Shown: positions 1-6,766 of the stretch, in pieces
Layout: every line of letters starts with the position of its first letter
Position numbering within the stretch: the stretch's first letter is position 1
DNA from: Nitrospira sp.
GTDB taxonomy: Bacteria > Nitrospirota > Nitrospiria > Nitrospirales > Nitrospiraceae
DNA: 10,101 nt
Reading direction: 5' to 3'
NCBI GenBank assembly: GCA_025935475.1
Contig: JAICVE010000075.1
Span: 1 to 10,101 of the forward strand
Translations under genes and position numbers: made by a program
Notes under the pieces: generated by a model
What the model saw: only the letters and a program-made list of their open reading frames with translations
The model's database searches: none
What the model was told of the DNA's origin: nothing

Positions 1-863
1 CCAGCCATGCGATGTCTCTCCAGGAGGCTGGCGACATTGCCAAAGTCAAGGTGTGGGTCGAAGGATTGGTCGCCGGCCACCCTGATCAGGACGCGGTGCA
101 TTTGGTCATGGGACTCTTTTTGTCGCAGTCAGGCCAATCTGAACTCTCGGTACAGTCGTATAAAATGGCCGCCAAGCTGGCGCCGCATTCCGCCCATCCC
201 CACTATTTTTTGGCGCAGATTCACGAGCGGGCTAATCATGTGGAGATGGCGATCAAGGAATATCGAGAGGCGATCAAGCTCGATCCTGGCCATGCTCAGG
301 CCAGAACGAACCTGGGCGTCGCCTATCAGGAGCAGGGGCGGTTAGAAATGGCTATCCCTCAGTACCGGGAGGTGATCAAGCTGAACCCGAACGATGGCGT
401 CGCTCACGCGAATCTGGCCTGTGCGCTGGCCGAGCAGGGCAAATTGCAAGCGGCGTTGCTGGAATATCAGGAGGCGTTGCGGCTCAATCCGCGAGACGCC
501 GAAGTGCATTTCGCGCTCGGTGGCTTATATGAAAATAAGAACCGTCCCGATCTCGCGATGAAAGAATACCGTGAGGCCGTGCAGGCCAATCGGGATCTCG
601 CGCCGGCTCATTCGGCGCTCGGCTGGATGCTCTTTGACCGGGGCCAGCGGGAGGAGGCCATGGAATGTTTCAACCATGCCCTCCGCGCCGATCCCGAAAA
701 TGCTCGAGCCTATCTGGGCGTGGCCAAATGCTATGCGAGCCGGGGAAAAGTGCAATTGGCGATTGAGAACTACACGAAAGCGATCAAGTACGAGCAGGAC
801 CCGCAGAAAAAAAACGACATCATGAACAAGCTCTACAAAGAAGGCGGGACCTGGGACACGTAA
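1..863 (+). CDS. Tetratricopeptide-repeat (TPR) protein, 5' end outside window
   Basis: The protein is almost wholly built of TPR units. Counting from the ATG at 12, units in an exact 34-residue register run at about 61-94, 95-128, 129-162, 163-196, 197-230 and 231-264, each with the usual small/large helix-pair pattern and a closing Pro at the turn (for example KLDPGH, KLNPND, RLNPRD). A less regular unit precedes them at 27-60. The frame is open to the left edge (S-H-A before the ATG) and residues 5-26 look like the second helix of a preceding TPR, so the true start is probably upstream. There is no ribosome site to see before the ATG at 12. The TAA stop is at 861-863. TPR arrays are protein-protein interaction scaffolds; no catalytic domain, signal peptide or membrane helix is visible in this part, so the partner and pathway cannot be named. 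The last 20 residues are charged and outside the repeat. It runs opposite to the DAB operon and has no evident link to it. Confidence 0.85.
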   Translation, partial: SHAMSLQEAGDIAKVKVWVEGLVAGHPDQDAVHLVMGLFLSQSGQSELSVQSYKMAAKLAPHSAHPHYFLAQIHERANHVEMAIKEYREAIKLDPGHAQARTNLGVAYQEQGRLEMAIPQYREVIKLNPNDGVAHANLACALAEQGKLQAALLEYQEALRLNPRDAEVHFALGGLYENKNRPDLAMKEYREAVQANRDLAPAHSALGWMLFDRGQREEAMECFNHALRADPENARAYLGVAKCYASRGKVQLAIENYTKAIKYEQDPQKKNDIMNKLYKEGGTWDT

Positions 864-900
864 GGCATCTCTCACCCGAACGTCTCACCCTCAGTCTGTT

Positions 901-1494
901 ATGGTTTCTTTGTGGGACTTTACAGCTCTCGTGGCAACCGAGCGTAGAACCCGATTGCTTGGACTTAAGGGCTTTGAGGATGTTCTTAAACAGGTCACCT
1001 CGATGAGCACCGTTCTCGAATACGAATCGGAACCTTTTAAGGGCTCAAGGCTAAAAGGTTGTAAGCGAGCAGCATTTCTTCTCAGCATTGATCGCCATGG
1101 CTATGACGCATTCTTCAATTCGCCCATCGGTTACCGTGCCCAATATTGTGTAGGGCTCGAAATAGGAAAATCAGCAAACCGACAGATAATAGAAGCTCTG
1201 AAACCGAAGCTCTTAGCGTTTGCAAAACGGATGACAACAGCGGCATTCACCTTACAGAAAGTTGAAGGCTCGCTGGATGCAGTCAATGCCAAGGTATGGA
1301 TAGATGAGCGCGAGCCAGCTGCATTTCCATCAAGCGATCTTCAAATTGAGATTGATTACAGGCCATGGGTTGAACGCGCCAAGAGAGCAAACGCGTTTCA
1401 GGAACACGAGTTCATCGGAGCGATGCGCGGTGTTCGGGCACCATGTGGTACAAGGTTGGTAGTGAAGGGGGGATGGCTAGACCAAAGCGGCTAG
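901..1494 (+). CDS. Hypothetical protein, 197 aa, lower GC
   Basis: An open frame of 198 codons from ATG 901 to TAG 1492-1494, followed at once by an in-frame TGA. I do not recognise the family. The product looks soluble and basic, with an evenly mixed composition, no clear membrane helix and no signal peptide. A few Cys residues (in GCKRA, QYCVG, APCGT) form no metal motif. The stretch is near 50% GC by eye with A/T-rich third positions, against about 60% in the flanking genes, which suggests a different history or a weakly expressed gene. No good Shine-Dalgarno sequence precedes ATG 901; an ATG at 1003 is an alternative start. The gene begins 37 bases after the TPR gene and converges on the DAB operon, with only 24 bases between the two stop codons. 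It could be a genuine narrow-range gene or a decayed remnant; the uninterrupted length argues for a real gene. Confidence 0.55.
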   Translation: MVSLWDFTALVATERRTRLLGLKGFEDVLKQVTSMSTVLEYESEPFKGSRLKGCKRAAFLLSIDRHGYDAFFNSPIGYRAQYCVGLEIGKSANRQIIEALKPKLLAFAKRMTTAAFTLQKVEGSLDAVNAKVWIDEREPAAFPSSDLQIEIDYRPWVERAKRANAFQEHEFIGAMRGVRAPCGTRLVVKGGWLDQSG

Positions 1495-1518
1495 TGAGTG
1501 TTAATGCAGCAGGTAGGT

Positions 1519-1788
1519 TTACAATTCTCTTATGGCGCCCTGAAGGACCGTAATCTGGGTGACGGGATCGCCCGAGCTTTTTAATTCTTTACGGATTTGA
1601 TCCTTGAGATAGGAGGAATAGCCGACGCGATCGATCAACAGATCCAGGAATCGCTCGGCGGGAAGCAGACTCTGCGTTTTGAGATCTTCAATGGTTTCGT
1701 CGCTGACGGGCACATAGGTGCCGCCGAGATGGAACACCACATTGTAGTAACGGCCCTGACCGATGCGTTCGAACCGAAGCCCCTTCAC
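1519..1788 (-). CDS. Small conserved-looking protein at the end of the DAB operon, unknown function
   Basis: An 89-residue protein with the stop TAA at 1521-1519. I choose the GTG at 1788 because AAGAGG lies 7 bases upstream and third-position GC rises sharply from this codon on. The frame is open further, to a TTG at 1857 (112 aa), but those extra codons include AGA, ACA, CCA and GGT and have no ribosome site. The first half looks beta-rich (FERIGQGRYYNVVFHLGG), followed by VPVSDETIEDL and then two amphipathic helices (about residues 39-75). There are no Cys residues, no membrane helix and no catalytic motif I can name. It lies 87 bases behind the P-II-like gene on the same strand and is probably co-transcribed with it, so a role as accessory or regulatory partner of the carbon-uptake complex is plausible but is only inferred from position. 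Confidence 0.65.
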   Translation of the reverse strand: MKGLRFERIGQGRYYNVVFHLGGTYVPVSDETIEDLKTQSLLPAERFLDLLIDRVGYSSYLKDQIRKELKSSGDPVTQITVLQGAIREL

Positions 1789-1795
1789 GATTGTA

Positions 1796-1801
1796 CCTCT
1801 T
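1796..1801 (-). promoter_or_regulatory. Ribosome binding site deciding the start of the small protein
   Basis: AAGAGG on the minus strand, 7 bases before the GTG at 1788. It is the only good Shine-Dalgarno match near the 5' end of this frame and favours the 89-residue product over the longer TTG-started form. Confidence 0.5.
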
Positions 1802-1875
1802 GGGCCAACGACAAGGGGCTCATTGTAGACAACTTCCTGTCGTGATGACAAGGGCAACGGCAGCGCGCCGGGCGG

Positions 1876-2214
1876 TCAGGCCTGTTTGCCTTTTGTGGCG
1901 AAGTATTCTTGGCGGCTCACAGCGACGTCCGCAACAAACATCACCCCGGAATGCCGTTCAAACAGCGGTCGCAGCCCGGCCAGAATCGGCTCGACCTTTT
2001 CCTCGGGCACGACGGTCATGATCATCTCCAGGCTTTCCTGTTCGCTGAACATGAAGTGCGCCTCACGGATGCCATGATGGCCCTTGCCGGACACGTTGCC
2101 AATGATGGTGTACCCCGTGGCATTGACGCGGTCCAATAGGTCCGTCACAAAGGACCGGTGCTCGCCGGCCACAATGACGCGGATCTCTTTCATTGGATGT
2201 AATATCAGACCCAT
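1876..2214 (-). CDS. P-II-like signalling protein (GlnB/CPII type)
   Basis: A 112-residue protein with the ferredoxin-like P-II pattern: a first beta strand MKEIRVIVAG (residues 8-17), helix 1 (RSFVTDLLDRVNATG), strand 2 leading into VSGKGHHG (41-48, at the place of the GFGRQKGH motif in GlnB), a strand at SLEMIMTVVP (61-70), helix 2 (KVEPILAGLRPLF), and VMFVADVAVSR (91-101) at the place of the KIFVSPVEEV strand. Differences from true GlnB: the segment after KGHHG is short with no uridylylation Tyr region, and the B-loop GKIGDGK nucleotide motif is absent (ERHSGVMF stands there). It is therefore a divergent P-II-like protein, probably not an ordinary nitrogen sensor. P-II-like proteins occur beside carboxysome and bicarbonate-uptake genes, where they respond to adenine nucleotides or bicarbonate; control of the DAB complex is the natural inference. 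The ATG at 2214 is preferred over the one at 2193 because of a strong ribosome site. It starts 53 bases after dabA, so is probably in the same operon. Confidence 0.8.
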   Translation of the reverse strand: MGLILHPMKEIRVIVAGEHRSFVTDLLDRVNATGYTIIGNVSGKGHHGIREAHFMFSEQESLEMIMTVVPEEKVEPILAGLRPLFERHSGVMFVADVAVSRQEYFATKGKQA

Positions 2215-2221
2215 TCACACA

Positions 2222-2228
2222 CTCCTTT
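2222..2228 (-). promoter_or_regulatory. Strong ribosome binding site of the P-II-like gene
   Basis: AAAGGAG on the minus strand, 7 bases before ATG 2214. It decides between two in-frame ATG codons (2214 and 2193); the second has no such site. It is the strongest Shine-Dalgarno sequence I see in the operon, so the regulator may be translated more strongly than the membrane subunits. Confidence 0.65.
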
Positions 2229-2267
2229 CCGAGCCCACTCACGATCGTTCTTGTCTCCGCAGATGCC

Positions 2268-5200
2268 TCATGGAATCACGTTCCACACTCCCTTCGGGTG
2301 GTATCGATACCATACCCCACTCTCGGGGTCGAGGGCGACGAGGTGCACCCATTCATTATGGTAGTAGTGCTGAAGCACCTCGTGCCGCGCGATTAACTTG
2401 TCGATCCGCTCCGTCGGCGCTTCAATAATTGTCAGGAGGCGCATCGGTTCGTGGTACGGCATCGAGCCGTTCATGACCGTTTGTCTGGCGAGGCCCAGCC
2501 GGAGGTCGCTCCAGGGACCGGACATGATGCCGAGGCGGCCCACGACGTTGTGATAGACCTTGCTGCCGCTTCCATATACCTCATTGTCGGTCGTGGAAAA
2601 GTAGTGCTCCATGTTGATCCACTGCGCCACGACCTGAGGAGCGGTCAGCAGCACTTCCAGCAGGCGGTTCGTTGGGTCCTCCCGGTAGTCATAGGAATGG
2701 AGGAAGACACGCCCGCCTAGATCGAGTCCCTTTGTCACTTCGCGTCGAGCGATAATGAAGGCCGTATTTCCCGACAGCCCCCATTCAGGCCTCACTTGAC
2801 TCCAGTCGGTGCTGCGCGTGCCGACATGTGCCGTCGCCTTGGATCCTGGGAGTGGGCGTGCGACGTCCGGCAGCCGAGCACACCGTTCCTGGCTCGTCAA
2901 TTCCGCCGCCTCTTGGAGGTCCTCCTGCAAGCGGGCGAGGTCCGCCCGATGCGTCGGCGGGACGTCTTCCAAGTCGAACAGCTGCACCGCGTCAGTCGTC
3001 GTATCCATCTGACCGGCAAGAAAATGCGTGTCCTGTGGAATGTCGATGCCGACCTTGCGTAGTCGTTCGCGGACTTTTTGGTTGTTCGCCATCATGGCCA
3101 GAACGCGCGCGTTGGGTTTCCCTTCGTTGCCTCCGCAAGCGCCGCAATCCAACGCGGATTCGTAAGGATTGTTCTCCGAGGTGCTCCCATGCGCGCAGAA
3201 CAAGACCAAGCGCGCAAAATTCTTTGTCAGCCCCATCATCCGGAGCGCCGTATCCACCGTAAGCGTCTGCTCTTCGAGGGTGAATCCTGTCCTGGTGATC
3301 CGCTCCCTGTGGTGGGAGGCGGCCCTGGCGTTGAGGTGATACTGCCGGCGCAAGACGTCGGTGAGACCGACCAGCGCATCCTTAAAAAGTCCCGCCTGCT
3401 CGGCAGCTTGCAGCAGTGGCTGATCCGGTTCGCCGGCACCCGACAAGGCATGTTGGCGCAGGCTTTCGACCAACGCGGGCGTGATGCGGGAACTGCGCAG
3501 CCCAAGGCGTTCGTGCAGCACCTTCCGCACGACGGCCTGCTGCTCGGCAGCAACCATCTCCGCCGTTTCAGCCGGCGCCAGTTTGTCGACGGTGAGAGTC
3601 GTTGCGATGCCCGGCACGAACAGTCGTCTGAGCCAAGCGGCCCAGCGATGATACAGCGAGGGCAAGAGTGTCTTGCCGAAAATCGGGATGCTGTAGAACC
3701 AGCCGAGCGATTCCACCATCACGTACGGCGTCACCACGTTTTCTTTCAGGTCATGCAGGAGCGTATGGCCGGCGTGCACCCATTTTGCGCGGGCTTGGTG
3801 CTTGGAGACCTTGTGGTCGAGATAGCTTCGGGGAATCTCCCTCACTTCATTCTTCGCGCGCATGATGACCGGAAATTGTTCCGTGTCATGCTCTTTTCCC
3901 CAGGCTCGGTAGCGGATGAACGCGGCGAAGAAGCCGGCGAAGCCGTAGGTGACGTGCGCGCCGGTCGATTCTAAGTGCCGGCGAAAAGGTTCGGATCGCA
4001 CATCGATGCAGTAGACCGATTGCGAATAAGGCCGCGTCTCGACCGTCGCCTCTGCGCGTGCGGCCCGTGGGCGGAGCTGCCCCAGCAGCGACTCCTGATA
4101 GCTGGCTTCAAGGGCTTTGAGCCAGACCGGCCCGTGGGCGGTCTCGGGAAAGGCCTCGATCCATTCGATGACCTGTTTCAACGTCTCGGGGTTGGTAGCT
4201 TCAAGCTGTTCCTGATCGATATTCAGCGAATCCGCCAGCGCCAGCAGCGTCCTGGCTGCCACTCGACGCGCTGCCGCCGCCTGTCGTGGAACCACTTCGA
4301 TCTCGTAGCGATCGAGCACTGCCTTCCATCCATTGCCCCTCTGGTGGGCCAGGCGATCAACCTCCTCCGCGTACAGGGCCGGCAATCGCCCCGCGACCCG
4401 CTGCCGGCGCAAGTAATACTCTTCTGGACGGTTGCGCATAAAGGCAATCACAGCTTCGTAGCGACCTTCGATGCCAAGTTCTTCGCGGCACGCCTTCTGC
4501 ACCAACTCGCGCGCGTACCAGAGTCGGACGGCCAAGAACTTCACGAGCCCAGCCGGATAGGCCTGTTGCCAGGGATAGTCTCGTTCTTCTCCACGCCACT
4601 TGATGAAACCGGCCCAGCCGGGAAGGGCCGTCAATTGCAGCGATAAATAGTCCTGACGGAGACCCGACGGGATGCCCAGGGCCTCGAGGCTCTCTAGCAA
4701 CGCGTCCTCGGCGTGCTCGGGGAGGGCGGCGATTTTTTGGCCGCTGTCGTCGATCCCGCAGGGAGACCATTCATGAGCGGCGATGGTTTTCCACGCTTGG
4801 TAGAGACCCTTCTCTCGTTCGGGCATGATCCACGTCGCGTGTCCTTCGTCGAGGAACGCTTCGCACCATTTGATGAGCTGATCGTTGATTTGGCGAACGA
4901 TTACGGTGCCCAGCGTGTCGTCGCACCAGTGCGAAAGAGTGAGCCATCGGCCCAAGGCGGCTTCATCGCCATCCACGATGGCACGGATCCGTGTCCGCAG
5001 GTCGGCATACGTGAGCACGGGCTCAAGCCGAGCCGTCACACGTTCAATCGAGGCCCGAGAAGGATCGGGCAACTGACTGTCGAGGGGTTCGATGGCGGGC
5101 GTCCCCAATCCCTCGGTGAGACAGGCGCGCAAAATCTCGCCGTGTGTGATGGTGCGGGAGCCGACTGCCACGCGCGTGTGCTGCGCCAGCGGGCCTAGGA

Positions 5201-5468
5201 CCGCATCGAGATGTTCCGGGCGGATGCGCCCCGACCGCAAGTAATGACTATAGACCTCGCTGGGAAGATAGCCACTGCCGCCCATGAATTGCTTGCCTCG
5301 GCGGACCGTCTCCTCGAAAGGAAGATATTCGAGGCTGTGAAGCGGATTGTGATGTACGAACGTCCGCATCGGCCAATATTGGGCGATGACCTCTCCGGCA
5401 AGGCGAACCACGCCGCGCAACTCCATCCGTTTGGACTCGATGTCGGTCGCCCGATCTAGCGATTCCAC
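2268..5468 (-). CDS. dabA: DabA: large cytoplasmic subunit of the DAB inorganic-carbon uptake complex (DUF2309/UPF0753)
   Basis: DabA is the carbonic-anhydrase-like half of the DAB energy-coupled carbon accumulation system; with the membrane protein DabB it hydrates CO2 to bicarbonate in the cytoplasm at the expense of the ion gradient. From GTG 5468 the product has 1066 residues. The family N-terminal signature is present (RTFVHHNPLHSLE, then PFEE). The zinc site is visible in two halves: YCIDVRSE gives Cys487 and Asp489, and FCAHGS plus DCGACGG give His760 and Cys775. The 15-residue His-to-Cys spacing equals that of the ligands reported for Halothiobacillus DabA (C351, D353, H524, C539), while the gap between the halves is about 100 residues longer. 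No membrane helix is evident. The start is uncertain: GTG 5468 overlaps the upstream gene by 13 bases and has GGAG 10 bases before it; ATG 5426 (1052 aa) has only a weak site. The frame stays open upstream, but that part overlaps the NuoM-like gene and is not coding. Confidence 0.92.
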   Translation of the reverse strand: MESLDRATDIESKRMELRGVVRLAGEVIAQYWPMRTFVHHNPLHSLEYLPFEETVRRGKQFMGGSGYLPSEVYSHYLRSGRIRPEHLDAVLGPLAQHTRVAVGSRTITHGEILRACLTEGLGTPAIEPLDSQLPDPSRASIERVTARLEPVLTYADLRTRIRAIVDGDEAALGRWLTLSHWCDDTLGTVIVRQINDQLIKWCEAFLDEGHATWIMPEREKGLYQAWKTIAAHEWSPCGIDDSGQKIAALPEHAEDALLESLEALGIPSGLRQDYLSLQLTALPGWAGFIKWRGEERDYPWQQAYPAGLVKFLAVRLWYARELVQKACREELGIEGRYEAVIAFMRNRPEEYYLRRQRVAGRLPALYAEEVDRLAHQRGNGWKAVLDRYEIEVVPRQAAAARRVAARTLLALADSLNIDQEQLEATNPETLKQVIEWIEAFPETAHGPVWLKALEASYQESLLGQLRPRAARAEATVETRPYSQSVYCIDVRSEPFRRHLESTGAHVTYGFAGFFAAFIRYRAWGKEHDTEQFPVIMRAKNEVREIPRSYLDHKVSKHQARAKWVHAGHTLLHDLKENVVTPYVMVESLGWFYSIPIFGKTLLPSLYHRWAAWLRRLFVPGIATTLTVDKLAPAETAEMVAAEQQAVVRKVLHERLGLRSSRITPALVESLRQHALSGAGEPDQPLLQAAEQAGLFKDALVGLTDVLRRQYHLNARAASHHRERITRTGFTLEEQTLTVDTALRMMGLTKNFARLVLFCAHGSTSENNPYESALDCGACGGNEGKPNARVLAMMANNQKVRERLRKVGIDIPQDTHFLAGQMDTTTDAVQLFDLEDVPPTHRADLARLQEDLQEAAELTSQERCARLPDVARPLPGSKATAHVGTRSTDWSQVRPEWGLSGNTAFIIARREVTKGLDLGGRVFLHSYDYREDPTNRLLEVLLTAPQVVAQWINMEHYFSTTDNEVYGSGSKVYHNVVGRLGIMSGPWSDLRLGLARQTVMNGSMPYHEPMRLLTIIEAPTERIDKLIARHEVLQHYYHNEWVHLVALDPESGVWYRYHPKGVWNVIP

Positions 5469-6766
5469 GTGGGTGAGTCTCCGATGGTGAGATGCTCGAA
5501 CAAGGTGCCTTCGGAGGCGAACAGAGTCGTGGGCACCAGCCCCAGAGCCAGAAGGACCAGCACGACGAGGAGCAAGGAGGCTAATTCGGCACGGAGGAGA
5601 TCGGTATACCGCAATTCCGGCCGCCGGATGCCGAAGAGAAGCCGTTGGACCATCTGCATGATGTACCAGGACGCGGCGAGCCACGCGAGGAGCGTGACGA
5701 ACAGGCCCGCCAACGAGGGAAAGGGGGAGCTCAACAGCAGTCCCATGAATCCGGCAAAGACGCCGAAGGGCGGCAGGCCCATCGCGGCCAGCGCCAGTAA
5801 AGAAAGCAGGACTGCGTATTGCGGCATCCCGGTCGCCAGACCGCTGATGGCTTGCGGGTCCACGTCGTCGCCGTATCTGGTGCGGATCACCTGCCAGGCG
5901 ACCATGAGCCCGCTCGTCGCCAGACCGACCGTGCCCACGAGGAGCGCGGATCTGGGTGTGGCCGTTCGCGAGGCGGCTGCGAACCACCAGAGAATCGAAA
6001 AGAATGAAAGACTACCATAGGCCAGCAGGAGACGGACCCGCGATTGCGCCAAGGCTTTGAGTGCACCATAGGAAGCTCCCACCAGAGCGAAGAGGCTGAT
6101 GATCCATGCCACGATGTCGGGGACCGAGGGCATGGCCGTGGCCAGCCCATGGAGACCGACCACCGGAAGCAGCACAACGATGAATGAAGGCAGGCTTCCT
6201 GGCAACCGCGTCAGCGCCGTGAGGTGACCGTCGTGGAAGGGCACGAGGGGGAGTAAGACCGTGCAGGCCAGTAAGGAGGCCATCGATGACAGCGGAGCAT
6301 CAGCCGCGGCCGACGTGGCAGCAGCTAACGCGCCGAGACCGTACGTGCCGATGCCCCACCAAGATCTGGGCCAGAGTGCGCTGTGGTGGCGGTAGAGCAA
6401 TCCTGCGATCACCGTCAGGAGCAACGTCAAGCTCAGGAGACTGATGCGTGGTTGAGTGCTCAAGACGGATAGGCCCAACCCCAGAAACAGCAAGGTCAAC
6501 ATCCAGGAAGGCCGGTGATGTTCATGAACCGGCTGTCCCAAGATCGAAATCGTCGCAGCCAACGGCAGCAGGTAAAGCGGCAGGAGCCCTTCAGGCGGAA
6601 CATCCATGTGACCGGCGAATGCCACGACCGAGCCGAGGCTGATGAGGACCCACGAGACGGCCGACCGCTTCAACCGCTCGGGATCCGACTGGAAAGGCAG
6701 GCAGGCCAGCATCCCCAGCAATGGGATGCCGGCCAGCAGCCATGGGATGAACGTGCTGTCCATCAT
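5456..6766 (-). CDS. NuoM-like antiporter-fold membrane subunit, degenerate
   Basis: A 436-residue, very hydrophobic protein with roughly a dozen membrane helices. It is recognisable as a member of the NuoM/Mrp antiporter family (proton-conducting quinone oxidoreductase fold) by LLPLVPFHDGH (172-181, at the place of KxPLxPFHTWLPDAH), ALAQSRVRLLLAYGS (238-252, at the place of ALAQTDIKRLLAYSS) and GLPPFGVFAGF (330-340, at the place of GLPGFSGFVGE). It is shorter than usual NuoM (about 500), and the charged residues of the proton path are gone: Leu171 for the TM7 Lys, Arg245 for the TM8 Lys, Phe340 for the TM12 Glu, and no acidic residue in the TM5 region (100-125). It may thus be a structural membrane subunit tying DabA to the NuoL-like proteins, not a pump. 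ATG 6766 overlaps the stop of the upstream gene as ATGA, with GAGG 9 bases before it, pointing to coupled translation. Calling it a second DabB would go too far. Confidence 0.8.
   Translation of the reverse strand: MMDSTFIPWLLAGIPLLGMLACLPFQSDPERLKRSAVSWVLISLGSVVAFAGHMDVPPEGLLPLYLLPLAATISILGQPVHEHHRPSWMLTLLFLGLGLSVLSTQPRISLLSLTLLLTVIAGLLYRHHSALWPRSWWGIGTYGLGALAAATSAAADAPLSSMASLLACTVLLPLVPFHDGHLTALTRLPGSLPSFIVVLLPVVGLHGLATAMPSVPDIVAWIISLFALVGASYGALKALAQSRVRLLLAYGSLSFFSILWWFAAASRTATPRSALLVGTVGLATSGLMVAWQVIRTRYGDDVDPQAISGLATGMPQYAVLLSLLALAAMGLPPFGVFAGFMGLLLSSPFPSLAGLFVTLLAWLAASWYIMQMVQRLLFGIRRPELRYTDLLRAELASLLLVVLVLLALGLVPTTLFASEGTLFEHLTIGDSPTWNR

Noticed and set aside
525..875. Open frame on the minus strand opposite the TPR gene.
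   Set aside because: The plus strand holds perfect 34-residue TPR periodicity over this interval, so the antisense frame is a shadow.
870..890. Direct repeat of TCTCACCC (870-877 and 883-890) in the gap after the TPR gene.
   Set aside because: Eight bases in a short C/T-rich spacer is expected by chance, and no promoter, terminator or target-site pattern accompanies it.
1495..1518. Possible bidirectional terminator between the convergent stops.
   Set aside because: The 24 bases contain no inverted repeat and no T-run preceded by a stem on either strand.
1519..2214. The P-II-like gene and the small downstream protein are in the same frame, separated by a single TGA (1878-1876), which might suggest readthrough or selenocysteine.
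   Set aside because: The P-II fold is complete before the TGA, the next codons are a Pro-rich low-complexity linker, a separate ribosome site precedes GTG 1788, and no selenocysteine-type hairpin is evident. Sharing a frame by chance has a probability of one in three.
2215..2267. Possible separate promoter for the P-II-like gene in the 53-base gap.
   Set aside because: Beyond the ribosome site I see no paired -35/-10 elements on the minus strand; the gap is short enough for simple co-transcription.
3078..3974. A 298-codon open frame on the plus strand inside dabA.
   Set aside because: It is the antisense shadow of a GC-rich gene; the translation lacks any family motif, while the minus-strand frame carries the zinc-site motifs at the same place.
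5469..5987. The dabA frame stays open for about 173 further codons upstream, giving an apparent 1239-residue protein.
   Set aside because: The extra part lies antiparallel to nothing but directly over the 3' end of the NuoM-like gene in another frame of the same strand; its translation is Arg/Pro/His-rich without domain features, and the DUF2309 signature begins only after GTG 5468.
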